A stretch of DNA of 64,000 nucleotides, taken from Halorubrum halophilum. GTDB lineage: Archaea > Halobacteriota > Halobacteria > Halobacteriales > Haloferacaceae. Every line of letters starts with the position of its first letter. Position 1 is the first letter of the stretch. A model generated the notes under the pieces. That model was not told where the DNA came from, ran no database searches, and saw only the letters and a list, made by a program, of their open reading frames with translations. The DNA lies in contig NZ_BBJP01000010.1 in the NCBI RefSeq assembly GCF_000739595.1, positions 1-64,000 of the forward strand, written 5' to 3'. Of the stretch, positions 16,615-25,520 are shown piece by piece. The position numbers and the translations under genes are program-made.

Positions 16615-17052
16615 TTAGGGTGGGATCTCTGAGTCGATATATCTCTGACCTGCGTATCCAAGGATGAAGCCAAGAACACCAAGTGGAACACCAAACAGCA
16701 GTCCCCAGCCGACGCCGAGTAGGAGTGTTTCACCAACCGGCGGATCGCTGGTTTGACCTTCTCCAATAATTCGGATGAAGAGCGCAGTCACGGGGGCGAT
16801 ACATAGCAAGAGGCTCGCGACGAGGCTACGGTTCTGAGACGCCTGCCACGCAGACAGCAGGACCAGTATGCCCGCGGCCCCGTAGACGATCACTCGCCCC
16901 GGAATGAGCGCATAGACCGTCCGGTAGTACCCGAACACAGAGACGGCGAACGTGACGACGAAGAGGCTGGCAGCTATTACTCCCCACCGTTTAGTCGAAT
17001 CGGGATCATCACCGATGAGGAACAATCCAATTCGGTTCGGACTCCCTGCCAT
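16615..17052 (-). CDS. Hypothetical four-helix membrane protein
   Basis: 145 residues with four predicted membrane helices (about 27-46, 53-70, 76-95 and 108-135) and a short polar N-terminus. The last loop is glycine-rich (LLGVGWGLLFGVPLGVLGFILG). Codon use is a little more AT-rich than the neighbours. It lies between the MBL hydrolase and the FAD/Fe-S oxidase without overlap. I do not recognise the family. Confidence 0.65.
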   Translation of the reverse strand: MAGSPNRIGLFLIGDDPDSTKRWGVIAASLFVVTFAVSVFGYYRTVYALIPGRVIVYGAAGILVLLSAWQASQNRSLVASLLLCIAPVTALFIRIIGEGQTSDPPVGETLLLGVGWGLLFGVPLGVLGFILGYAGQRYIDSEIPP

Positions 17053-17122
17053 ACAGTGTCATTCGATTATATTTCTCATCAACCTTTCGACGAGGTAACG
17101 TTTCATGCGTATCGACGCCGTC

Positions 17123-20100
17123 TCAGTCGTCGGCGGTCGACGGGGTCGGCGCGTCGGCAGCGCTCGTGGCGGCGGCGGCGGAGGCGGTCTCGGTCACCGC
17201 CTCGGCGACCTTCTCGATCGGGTGTGGCGGGTTCTCGCCCCCGTCGCGGTCGCCGAGCTGGGAGCGGCAGGAGGCACCCGGCGCCGTCACGGTCTCGCCG
17301 TCGCTCTCTTCCACCTGATCAAAGAGGATCCGACCGATCGCCTTCGAGAGGTCGTAGTGCTCCGACTCGTAGCCGAACGAGCCCGCCATCCCGCAACAGG
17401 AGGAGTCGAGCGGGTCCACGTCGTAGCCGGCCCGACGGAGCACGCCGACGGCGTGGTGGTCCTTGTTCGTCGCCTTCTGGTTGCAGTGGCCGTGGTACGT
17501 GAGCGACTCCGCGGGCGCCTCGAACGCCAGCCGCTCGTCCACGCGCCCGGCGTCAAGGTACTCCAGCACGCCGTACGCGGCGGCCGACACCCCCTCGACG
17601 TTCTCGCCGTCGAGGAGATCGAGGTACTCGTCCTGGAACATCACCGCGTCCGAGGGCTCGACGAAGACGACGGACTGCCCGTCGCGAACGCGGGGCGCGA
17701 GCGCCGCGACGTTGGTCGCGGCGCGGTCGCGAGCCTCGTCGAGGAAGCCGGTCGAGAACGCCGCGCGGCCAGAGGCCGTGAGGTCGTCCGGCACCTCCAC
17801 GCGGACGCCAGCGGCCTCGAGTACTTCGACCGCCGCCTTGCCGGCCGCGGGATAGCTGTAGTTGGTGTAGGTGTCGGGGAACAGCGCGACCGTGTCGACC
17901 GCTTCGTCGGGGGCAACTGTCGACCCCCCGCGCGACGCGAACCACTCCTCGAAGCTCTCGGAGCGGAACGTCGGTAGCTCGCGGTCCGGAGCGATCCCCG
18001 CGACCGCGTCCATCACCTTGCGGGCGCCGGGGATCTTCGTCGCCGCGTTCGACACCGGTGCGAGCGTACTCCCGATGGCCGAGAAGCGGTCGATGTCGCG
18101 GAAGATCCGCTCGCGGAGCCCGGCGCCCTCCTCCTCGTGGTGTTCGTGTTTCACCTCGGCCTTGAGCTTCGCGAGGTCGACGCCGGTCGGGCAGTCGCTC
18201 TGACACCCCTTACAGCCGACGCAAAGCCCGAGCACCTCCTCCTGGAAGCGGTCGGAGTGTATCTCGTCGTCGTCGAGTTCGCCGCTGATCGCGGCTCGGA
18301 GCATGTTCGCCCGGCCGCGGGTCGACTGGATCTCCTCCTCGGATGCGCGGTAGGTCGGACACATCACGCCGGAGTCGGTCTCCCGGCAGGTGCCGCAGCC
18401 GTTACACAGCTCGACGAGGTGGGAGAAGCCGCCCTCGTCGGAGAAGTCGAGGTCCGTCTGCGGCTCGATCGACTGGTACTCCGGTCCGTACCGGAGGTTC
18501 TCCCGCATGTCGGTGTCGGCGGCGGTGTCGGGGTAGCCGCGCTCTTCGGCCGTCTCGCCGTCGACGTAAACGACCTTCCCCGGATTCATCCGCCACTCGG
18601 GGTCGAACGTCGACTTGAGCTCCTGGAACGCGCTCCAGAGTGCCTCGCCGTACATCTTCGGGTTGAACTCGGTGCGCGCGAGCCCGTCGCCGTGCTCGCC
18701 CGAGAAGGCGCCGTGGTGTTCCAGCACGAGGTCGGTGACATCTTCGGAGATGGAGTGCATCTTCTCGACGCCCTCCTCCTCCTTCAGCGAGAGGATGGGT
18801 CGGATGTGGAGGGTGCCAGAGCCGGCGTGCGCGAAGTAGGCGGCCGAGGTGTCGTGGTCCGCTAGTACTTCCTCGAACTGGCCGACGTACTCGGCGAGTT
18901 CTTCAGGCGGCACCGTCGCGTCCTCGATGAACGGATACGGCTTCGGGTCGCCCCGCATGCTCATCAGCAGCGGGATGGCCGCCTTCCGGAGGTTCCAGAG
19001 GTCGGCTTGGTCTTCATCGGTGTACGCCTCCAGCACGTCGAACGCGTCGCCGTCGTCGACGAAGTGCGCGTTCGTGTCGGCGATCGCGGCCTCGAAGTCG
19101 TCGACGAGCTCCGAGTCCCACTCCAGCATGAGCGCCGCCGTGGCGCGGTCCGGGATCGGTTCGGCGTACTGCGCGAACTCCTGTGAGCCCGCGGCGAGCG
19201 CGAACACCTCGTCGTCCATCAGCTCGACCGCGCTCACCGGGAACTCCAACGCCTCGGGCACCGCCTTCATCGCGTCGACCAGCGAGTCGAAGGTGTACAG
19301 CGCGAGCGCCGTCTCTTCGGGCCGGGTGACGAGCGACACCTCGGCCTCGACGATCGTCCCGAGCGTCCCCTCGGCGCCGACGAACAGCTTCGAGAGGTTG
19401 ATCACCTCGTCCCCGTCGTCGTTCTCGTAGATCACCTTGTGGAGGTTGTACCCGGAGACGGAGCGTTTCAGGTTCGGGTACTTCTCGTCGATCTCCGCCT
19501 GGTTCTCCTCGACGAGCGCGCGAGTGGTCTCGTACAGCGCGGCCTCTCGGTCATCCTTCGAGACGATCTCCTCGTACTCCGGCGAGTCGAGCACGACCTC
19601 GCGCGTGTGGATCAGCGAGCCGTCCGCGAGCACGACCTTCAGTTCCTCCGTGTACGCGTCGGTGATCCCGTACCGCACCGAGTGCGCGCCCGTGGAGTTG
19701 TTGCCGATGCCGCCCACGACGGTCGCGCGCGCCGACGAGGCCGGATCGGGCGCGAACTTCAGCCCGTCCTCGGCCAGCCGGTCGTCGAGGTGATCCTGGA
19801 CGACCCCGGGCTGGACCACTGCCCGGCGGTCGTCGGGCCGAACCTCGACGATCTCGTCCATATGCGTCGAGAAGTCGAGCACGACACAGCCCGGGCCGAC
19901 GCTCTGCCCGGCCAGCGACGACCCGGTGCCCCGTGGGATGACGGGAACGCCGTGGTCGGCGGCGACCTCCATCGTCGCCTGCACGTCGGCGACCGAGTGC
20001 GGGATCACGACGCCGGCCGGGCGCGCCTGATAGATGCTCCCGTCGGTGGCGTACAACACCTGCGCGTACTCGTCGAACTGGACCTCGCCGGCGACGCGCT

Positions 20101-20218
20101 CGCGGAGGTCGGCTGCGAGCGCCCCGTAAGCGGGCACGTCCGGTCGGTCGTAACCGAGCGCGGCCGCCGACGTATCGGGGTTCTGTGTGCTATTCCCCCG
20201 CGTAGACTTTCCTGCCAT
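17123..20218 (-). CDS. FAD-linked oxidase fused to Fe-S/CCG domains (glycolate or D-lactate dehydrogenase type)
   Basis: 1031 residues from the ATG at 20218. The FAD-binding PCMH domain (about 60-300) includes VIPRGTGSSLAGQSVGPGCV, and the FAD-oxidase C-terminal domain extends to about 560. Two 4Fe-4S motifs follow (CNGCGTCRETDSGVMCP and CVGCKGCQSDCPTG), then a CCG-type domain with HGHCNQKAT and LDSSCCGMAGSFGYE. The single chain combines GlcD-like and GlpC/LldE-like parts, oxidising a 2-hydroxyacid to its 2-oxoacid and passing electrons to the membrane chain. A TTTTATTC box about 28 nt upstream fits a leaderless transcript. The choice between D-lactate and glycolate cannot be made here. Confidence 0.9.
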   Translation of the reverse strand: MAGKSTRGNSTQNPDTSAAALGYDRPDVPAYGALAADLRERVAGEVQFDEYAQVLYATDGSIYQARPAGVVIPHSVADVQATMEVAADHGVPVIPRGTGSSLAGQSVGPGCVVLDFSTHMDEIVEVRPDDRRAVVQPGVVQDHLDDRLAEDGLKFAPDPASSARATVVGGIGNNSTGAHSVRYGITDAYTEELKVVLADGSLIHTREVVLDSPEYEEIVSKDDREAALYETTRALVEENQAEIDEKYPNLKRSVSGYNLHKVIYENDDGDEVINLSKLFVGAEGTLGTIVEAEVSLVTRPEETALALYTFDSLVDAMKAVPEALEFPVSAVELMDDEVFALAAGSQEFAQYAEPIPDRATAALMLEWDSELVDDFEAAIADTNAHFVDDGDAFDVLEAYTDEDQADLWNLRKAAIPLLMSMRGDPKPYPFIEDATVPPEELAEYVGQFEEVLADHDTSAAYFAHAGSGTLHIRPILSLKEEEGVEKMHSISEDVTDLVLEHHGAFSGEHGDGLARTEFNPKMYGEALWSAFQELKSTFDPEWRMNPGKVVYVDGETAEERGYPDTAADTDMRENLRYGPEYQSIEPQTDLDFSDEGGFSHLVELCNGCGTCRETDSGVMCPTYRASEEEIQSTRGRANMLRAAISGELDDDEIHSDRFQEEVLGLCVGCKGCQSDCPTGVDLAKLKAEVKHEHHEEEGAGLRERIFRDIDRFSAIGSTLAPVSNAATKIPGARKVMDAVAGIAPDRELPTFRSESFEEWFASRGGSTVAPDEAVDTVALFPDTYTNYSYPAAGKAAVEVLEAAGVRVEVPDDLTASGRAAFSTGFLDEARDRAATNVAALAPRVRDGQSVVFVEPSDAVMFQDEYLDLLDGENVEGVSAAAYGVLEYLDAGRVDERLAFEAPAESLTYHGHCNQKATNKDHHAVGVLRRAGYDVDPLDSSCCGMAGSFGYESEHYDLSKAIGRILFDQVEESDGETVTAPGASCRSQLGDRDGGENPPHPIEKVAEAVTETASAAAATSAADAPTPSTADD

Positions 20219-20333
20219 GCTATAGATTGACAGCGAAGAGAGAATAAAACCTTTGTTCATGATGAATATGGACGGTTGCCACGGAACGCTCTGTTGCGTC
20301 GGGATTTATTACGATACCGTGATATCTCACGCC

Positions 20334-20702
20334 ATGGAGATACTCCACACGTGTCTCAACGTGGACGACGCGGATCGGACGGCCGACTGGTACGTTGAGC
20401 AGCTCGGCTTCGAGCGCTCCTGGGAGTTCACGACCGCCGACGGCGACACGCGCAACGTGTACGTGGGCGACGACGCCGGCGTCGAGTTTCAGCTGTCCGA
20501 CACGGCGGGCGAGGCGCCGAGCGACGACGGCGACCGCTACGACCACGTCGCCGTCGGCGTCGACGACGTCGACGCGACGTTCGAGGCGATCGACCACCAC
20601 GGCGTCGTGAAGGAGCCCGGCGACCAGCCGGAGGCCGGCGCGCGAACCGCGTTCGTGAGGGACCCCGACGGGCACACGGTCGAGCTGATCGAGCCGTTAT
20701 AA
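20334..20702 (+). CDS. VOC-family protein (glyoxalase-like)
   Basis: 122 residues, two beta-alpha-beta-beta-beta modules of the vicinal-oxygen-chelate fold. The starting MEILHTCLNVDDADRTADWY with its metal His, YDHVAVGVDDVDATF in the middle and FVRDPDGHTVELIEPL at the end are typical of lactoylglutathione-lyase-like proteins. The ATG at 20334 gives the family N-terminus; an upstream in-frame start would add 27 odd residues. It is divergent from the FAD oxidase. The substrate is unknown. Confidence 0.85.
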   Translation: MEILHTCLNVDDADRTADWYVEQLGFERSWEFTTADGDTRNVYVGDDAGVEFQLSDTAGEAPSDDGDRYDHVAVGVDDVDATFEAIDHHGVVKEPGDQPEAGARTAFVRDPDGHTVELIEPL

Positions 20703-20726
20703 AGCGGATCGGTGATCGGGGAGCGG

Positions 20727-21172
20727 ATTTATAAATAGGAACGAGTGTTGCTGGCGGCTGTATCTACGTCGTCGACGGCGCGGTGAACTCCTCCAAAGCC
20801 CCAGCCGCTCGCTTATAAATGGTTGATCGCAGATCGACGGTGAATACTTCCAAAGCCCCAGCCACGAGGACTCGCGCGGCTCGGTGCGCTCCTCGCGCGG
20901 TTCGGTGCGCTCCTCGCTCGCGTTGCTCGCTGCGGTGCTTCTGTCGCCGTGCTTCGTCCTCGTGGCTGCCCCTTTGAGTCCCACCCCGCACAGCACCGCA
21001 ACCGCACCTCACGCCTCCCCAGCCTCGTCGGACCGGCGCGGTCGCGCCGGTCCGACTCCCTCGCACGGTCGCTCGCGGGCCTTCGGCCCGCTCACGGCGC
21101 GCGCCACCGCTGTCGGTTTATAAGTAATTGTCGCAGTAACTCACGCTTTTAAATGCACTTTTGCCACGGACG
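20727..21172. repeat. Structured repeat element, copy A
   Basis: The element runs from atttataaat to cttttaaat-N-cacttttgcca. Conserved blocks shared with copy B are gtgttgctg-gcggctgt, ctccaaagccccagcc, gctcctcgctcgcgttgctcgctgcggtgctt (in parts), ggctgcccctttgagtccca, cctccccagcctcgtcgg and cgcgccaccg. A 12-bp stem joins agccacgaggac (20860-20871) to gtcctcgtggct (20956-20967). Downstream are hairpins at 21027-21056 (14-bp arms) and 21075-21091 (7-bp arms, TTC loop). Its 5' module (ttataaat to ccccagcc) is partly duplicated at 20813-20864. Short frames inside it are not convincing genes. Confidence 0.75.
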
Positions 21173-21278
21173 GACGGAAACGCTCACTCCCGTCATCGAC
21201 CGCTGCCGCTCCGAGACGCGAACGACGCCAAAAAGTCGGTGTGTCGGCGGTCTGCGAGTCAAACGCGCGACCGACCGC

Positions 21279-22190
21279 TTACAGAATGCCGGCGGCCTCG
21301 GCGGTCTCGACGATGTCCTGCGCCATCTTGTTGGTCGCCTCGTCAACCATCTGGCCGTCGACGCTCACGGCGCCCTTGCCCTCCTCCATCGCCTCGGCGT
21401 AGGCGTCGACGATGCGCTTGGCGCGCTCGGCGGTCTCCGGGTCCGGCGCGAACACTTCGTTGCCGATCTCGATCTGCGACGGGTGGATCGCCCACTTGCC
21501 GTCACAGCCGATCATGTTGGCGTTCTCGGCGGACTCGCGGAACCCGTCGGCGTCCTCGATGTCGGCGTACGGGCCGTCGAGACACGGCAGGCCGGCGGAT
21601 TTGGCCGCGGAGTTACACTCGGAGAGGGCGTGGTGCCAGTAGTGGCCCGGATACTCCGGGAACTGTCCGATGTCGAGGCCGGGCGTCCCCATCGCCGCGG
21701 AGTAGTCGCCCGGCCCGAAGATGATCGACGAGAGCCGGTCGGAGGCGTGCGCGATCTCGTGGACGTTGTGGATCCCCTCGCCGTCCTCGATCTGGGGCTC
21801 GAGGCCGATACCGCCGACCTCCAGGTCGTTGTTCTCCTCGACCTGTGCGAGCAGGTTCTCGACGGTGTGCACGTCGCTCGCGGACTTCACCTTCGGGACG
21901 ATGATGTCGTCGATGAACTCTCCGGCCTCGCCGACGACCGTGATCAGGTCGTCGTACCACCACTTGGTGTCGATCCCGTTCATCCGGAAACTGAGCACCT
22001 TGTCGCTCCAGTCCTCCTCCCGGGCGGCCGTGATGAGCGGCTCGCGCGCGTCCGGCTTCGCACTGGGCGCCACCGAGTCCTCCAGATCGAGGAACACCTC
22101 GTCGGCGTCGCTGTCGGCCGCCGAGTGCATCATCTTCTCGTCGCTCGCGGGCGTCGCAAGCTGCGTTCGTCGAAGGGTAACGTCTGACAT
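21279..22190 (-). CDS. HpcH/HpaI-CitE family CoA-ester lyase (malyl-CoA lyase-like)
   Basis: 303 residues, TIM-barrel aldolase of the citrate lyase beta-subunit family: DEVFLDLEDSVAP (metal-binding acidic residues), VLSFRMNGIDTKWW (Arg contacting CoA), GIGLEPQIEDGEG, IIFGPGDYSAAMG and AIHPSQIEIGNEVF. Haloarchaeal members cleave malyl-CoA or methylmalyl-CoA in the methylaspartate cycle. Here no other cycle gene is adjacent, so citramalyl-CoA or another ester is possible. A CTTTATTTC box about 30 nt upstream supports the start. It is divergent from the AEC carrier. Confidence 0.85.
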   Translation of the reverse strand: MSDVTLRRTQLATPASDEKMMHSAADSDADEVFLDLEDSVAPSAKPDAREPLITAAREEDWSDKVLSFRMNGIDTKWWYDDLITVVGEAGEFIDDIIVPKVKSASDVHTVENLLAQVEENNDLEVGGIGLEPQIEDGEGIHNVHEIAHASDRLSSIIFGPGDYSAAMGTPGLDIGQFPEYPGHYWHHALSECNSAAKSAGLPCLDGPYADIEDADGFRESAENANMIGCDGKWAIHPSQIEIGNEVFAPDPETAERAKRIVDAYAEAMEEGKGAVSVDGQMVDEATNKMAQDIVETAEAAGIL

Positions 22191-22419
22191 AATTCAACAG
22201 AATTTCTCACATCCATCGAAATAAAGCTATCTCACGCGGGGATATTTTCTCTGAAGGGGAGCCGGGAGAACGGCTCGTCGCCGCCGTCGTGTTTCGGACG
22301 GACCTCCGACACTATTTGTACCCGAGGGCGTTGGGGACGAATATGAGACGACAACCACGGCGGGCCGCCGCGGTCGAACCGGTCGCCCAATCACAGAATT
22401 CGCCGGCGGGTGAGCGGGA

Positions 22420-23373
22420 ATGTCGCTAACCGGCGCGTTCACGAACGCCATTCTCCCGATCCTCTCGGTGGCGGTCGTCGGGTATCTGCTGGCGCGGTCG
22501 ATCGACATCGATGTCGGGCCGATAAACACCCTCGGACTCTACGTCCTCATCCCGGCGCTCGCGTTTCACAGCATCGCGACCACCACGCTCGGCGGCGGAG
22601 AGATCGCGAAACTCGGCGTCGGCGTCGTCGGGTACGCCCTCCTCATGATCGCGATCGCGTGGGGAGTCGGGCGCCTCCGGGGAGAGTCCGGGCCGCTCCT
22701 CGGCGCGTTGATGCTGGCGGCGGCGTTCCCGAACTCGGGGTTCGTCGGGATCCCGCTCTCCGAGTTCGCCTTCGGAGAGGTCGGGCGGACGACGGCCGTC
22801 CTCTATCTCACGATCCAGAACCTCGTGGTGTACACGCTCGGCGTCTACATCGCGTCCGGCGGGTCCAACAGCCGACCGCTCGACGCGGTGCTCGAGGTGT
22901 TTCGACTCCCGCTGATATACGCTATCGTGGCCGCCGTCGCGATGCGAGCGCTCGGACTCGTTCCGTCGCCCGAGTCGGCGGCGATGGAGACCGTCGGGCT
23001 CGTCGGCGACGCCTCGGTCCCGGTGATGCTTCTCATCCTCGGTATCCAGATGGCGGGAACCGACGTTTCGGCCGTGTCGCGCTCCGTGCTTCCCTCCACG
23101 CTGAAGCTCGTCGTCGCGCCGATCGTCGGACTCGCGCTCGCGCTCGCCCTCGGGTTCAGCAATCCCACCGTCGCGAAGGTGTTCGTGCTGGAGTGTGCGA
23201 CCCCGGCGGCGGTCATCCCGCTCGCGCTCACGATCGAGTACGCGGACGACGTGACTGTCGACGGGATCACGGCGCCGGAGTACCTCAGCACGGCCATCTT
23301 TACGACGACCGTCGCGAGCGTCGGCGTCCTCACTGTACTCGTCGCAGCGCTCCAAGCCGCCGCGTTCTTTTGA
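22420..23373 (+). CDS. AEC-family transporter
   Basis: 317 residues with about ten membrane helices in two inverted halves. The N-terminal AFTNAILPILSVAVVGYLLA, the middle AAAFPNSGFVGIPLSEFAFG (the conserved NxGxxG region of the carrier) and a second-half ATPAAVIPLALTIEYADD identify the auxin-efflux-carrier/malonate-permease family. Such proteins move malate, malonate or other carboxylates. Its place at the edge of the catabolic island and a 15-bp palindrome 40 bp past its stop are consistent with acid transport in that pathway; the substrate is inference. Confidence 0.85.
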   Translation: MSLTGAFTNAILPILSVAVVGYLLARSIDIDVGPINTLGLYVLIPALAFHSIATTTLGGGEIAKLGVGVVGYALLMIAIAWGVGRLRGESGPLLGALMLAAAFPNSGFVGIPLSEFAFGEVGRTTAVLYLTIQNLVVYTLGVYIASGGSNSRPLDAVLEVFRLPLIYAIVAAVAMRALGLVPSPESAAMETVGLVGDASVPVMLLILGIQMAGTDVSAVSRSVLPSTLKLVVAPIVGLALALALGFSNPTVAKVFVLECATPAAVIPLALTIEYADDVTVDGITAPEYLSTAIFTTTVASVGVLTVLVAALQAAAFF

Positions 23374-23413
23374 CGGCTCGTGTCGCGCGGTCGCTCCGAT
23401 CCCGAGGACAAGA

Positions 23414-23428
23414 TTCTCATAATGTAAG
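23414..23428. promoter_or_regulatory. Candidate IclR-type operator 1
   Basis: TTCTCATAATGTAAG, an imperfect palindrome centred on CATAATG, about 40 bp after the AEC carrier stop. It matches the island consensus at most positions. Confidence 0.35.
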
Positions 23429-23911
23429 TGTGTCACTAGATTCCAACTGATGCGTTTACCAAATCGGGGCTATCCACCTCGGTGCGTACCGCTCTCGATC
23501 GTCGCGGAGCGAACCGCGTCCGGAATTACAAACTTATCTCTGTAATTTCAATCTCGGAGACGTTTGTTCGGCCGGTGATTTGTCCCGCAGGCACGGCTCA
23601 CTACCAACCGGCACAGTCAGTTGACTGACCGGCGGGCAGACCCTTTTCGATATGTGAACGTCAGAGCCTGCGATAGTTTCGGTTCGGATCTCGGATCCGT
23701 GTTCTCGGCCTCGCTGGAGGTCATCAGTGAATGACGGCGATCGCACATCTGCGAAATTACACAGAGGCAAGCCCGATATCGAGAGACCAGCGATATTGAA
23801 TCCGCATCTCGGCTAGGGGACGTGTCCCCCTCCCACCGCACATGACATATCAAGTAAACGCGTGAGCGGTGCTGTTCGATCAGAGAACGGCAATCAACCG
23901 CGTGAGATGTG

Positions 23912-23926
23912 TTCACAATATGTTAT
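23912..23926. promoter_or_regulatory. Candidate IclR-type operator 2
   Basis: TTCACAATATGTTAT, differing from the perfect copy at 35830 only in its last bases. It lies about 115 bp upstream of the cupin start codon and 80 bp upstream of its TATA-like box. Confidence 0.35.
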
Positions 23927-24042
23927 CGGTCTCGCGTCCGGTAGGCAGTCGCCAGTGTCGTCGGATGGTCTGTGCTAGTATCGATTCGGTGCTTTCAACC
24001 ACCAAGATATTTACCAGTAACCGTCAATTGGTAGCGTGTATT

Positions 24043-24453
24043 ATGGTAGCTGAAAAGCGGTTCGTCAGTCCGGAAGACGTGGAGACCATCGAACTCGACT
24101 GGGGGACGCTCAAGTGGATGAACACCCCCGAGGTCACCGGTTCGTCCGGGTTCAGCGCGGGCGTCGTGGTACTCGATCCCGGGAAGGGCCACGAGCGACA
24201 CACCCATCCCGATAGCGAGGAGATACTGTACTTTCTCAGCGGAGAGGGGACACAGACCATCGCCGACGAGGAGCGCACGGTCACGGCAGGGGAGATGGTC
24301 CACATTCCGAGCGGGGTCGAGCACAGCACGATAAACACCTCGTGGGACCCCCTCAGGTTCCTCGCGGTGTACTGTCCGCCCGGTCCGGAGGCCGAGATTC
24401 GCGAAGTCGCGGAGGCGACGATCTTCCCGCCGGGCGAGTTCCCCGACGCCTGA
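24043..24453 (+). CDS. Cupin-domain protein
   Basis: 136 residues with a single small-barrel cupin. Motif 1 is visible in DPGKGHERHTHPDSEEILYF (three His and a Glu as metal ligands) and motif 2 in GEMVHIPSGVEHSTINT. Such proteins are often sugar-acid isomerases or epimerases, or oxygen-dependent enzymes. The start ATG at 24043 follows a TATA box near 24005. An upstream open extension lacks coding character. The next gene, 180 bp downstream on the same strand, is the PEP-hydrolase-family barrel, and co-regulation is likely. Confidence 0.85.
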   Translation: MVAEKRFVSPEDVETIELDWGTLKWMNTPEVTGSSGFSAGVVVLDPGKGHERHTHPDSEEILYFLSGEGTQTIADEERTVTAGEMVHIPSGVEHSTINTSWDPLRFLAVYCPPGPEAEIREVAEATIFPPGEFPDA

Positions 24454-24635
24454 GCCCGCGTCCGCGAACGAGGGAAATAGCGGTGTAACGCAGCCGTGGA
24501 TCCTGACCGGTCCCGTGACGGTCGCTCGTGACCTCCGGGCCATCCGATCCGGCGGTCGTGTGAGTCCCCCGCGTGACGCCGACTCTCTTGTTTCTTCCAC
24601 AATATTAAAGTAATGCGAGGTACCGTTCAAGTTGT

Positions 24636-25469
24636 ATGAAGTACACCCGTTCGGAATCACTGGACCGGCTAGAGTCGACTATCGAGGCAGGGGAACCCGT
24701 CATCGGGGCCGGTGCCGGCACCGGTATCTCCGCGAAGTTCGCCGAGCGCGGCGGCGTCGATCTCCTGATCATTTACAACTCGGGGAGATACCGGATGAAC
24801 GGACGCGGCTCCCTCGCGGGACTCCTGCCGTACGGCGACGCGAACGAGATCGTCGTCGAGATGGGCCACGAGGTCATCCCGGTCGTCGAGGACACGCCGG
24901 TGCTCGCGGGCGTCAACGGGACGGACCCGTTCCGAGAGATGAGCGTCTTCATCGAGGACCTGCGTCGCCGCGGCTTCTCGGGCGTACAGAACTTCCCCAC
25001 CGTCGGTCTCATCGACGACGACAGCACGTTCCGGCAGAACCTCGAAGAGACGAACATGGGGTACGACAAGGAGGTCGAGATGATCCGCGAGGCGAGCGAT
25101 CAGGGGATGTTGACCTGTCCGTACGTGTTCACGGAAGAGCAGGCGAAAGCGATGACCGAGGCCGGCGCCGACGTGATCGTCTCGCACATGGGACTGACGA
25201 CGTCCGGCGACATCGGCGCGGAGACGGCGCTCGATCTCGATGAGGCGTCCGAGCGCGTGCAGGCGCACCACGACGCGGCCAAGTCCGTCCGGGACGACGT
25301 CCACGTCATCTGTCACGGCGGCCCCATCGCGTGGCCCGACGACGCCGAGTACGTCCTGAACAACACGGAGGGCGTCGTCGGGTTCTTCGGCGCGTCGAGT
25401 ATCGAACGCCTGGCGACCGAAGACGCGATCGAAAACCAAGCCCGCAAGTTCAAGTCGATCGACTTCTGA
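24636..25469 (+). CDS. PEP-hydrolase family TIM-barrel protein (partner of Tm-1-like proteins)
   Basis: 277 residues. The start GEPVIGAGAGTGISAKFAE, LLIIYNSGRYRMNGRGSLAG, the loop PVLAGVNGTDPF, FSGVQNFPTVGLIDD and VICHGGPIAWPDDAEYVL match the family named phosphoenolpyruvate hydrolase-like or TIM-barrel signal transduction protein. In bacteria and fungi this barrel is normally adjacent or fused to a Tm-1-like (UPF0261) ATP-binding protein. Here that partner is 7 kb away at 32325-33548, on the other side of an ABC importer. The true reaction is not established; C-C bond chemistry on an oxo-acid is a fair guess. Confidence 0.8.
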   Translation: MKYTRSESLDRLESTIEAGEPVIGAGAGTGISAKFAERGGVDLLIIYNSGRYRMNGRGSLAGLLPYGDANEIVVEMGHEVIPVVEDTPVLAGVNGTDPFREMSVFIEDLRRRGFSGVQNFPTVGLIDDDSTFRQNLEETNMGYDKEVEMIREASDQGMLTCPYVFTEEQAKAMTEAGADVIVSHMGLTTSGDIGAETALDLDEASERVQAHHDAAKSVRDDVHVICHGGPIAWPDDAEYVLNNTEGVVGFFGASSIERLATEDAIENQARKFKSIDF

Positions 25470-25520
25470 GCGCTGTCCGAGCGATTCCGCCGTCGAAATC
25501 GTCCGCCCGCGTCGGCCGAC

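Larger units (their letters stand above)
23374..24042. other. Long 5' intergenic region of the cupin gene with two candidate operators
   Basis: No gene seen in 669 bp. It holds two members of the palindrome family (23414-23428 and 23912-23926) and a TATA-like agatattta at about 24004-24012, some 33 nt upstream of the cupin ATG. Confidence 0.45.

Noticed and set aside
20884-21123. Short frames within repeat copy A, and similar ones in copy B (51416-51673), that share segments such as LRSSLALLAAVL
   Set aside because: Similarity follows from the shared repeat DNA. The frames differ at both ends, cross the hairpins and have no start signals.
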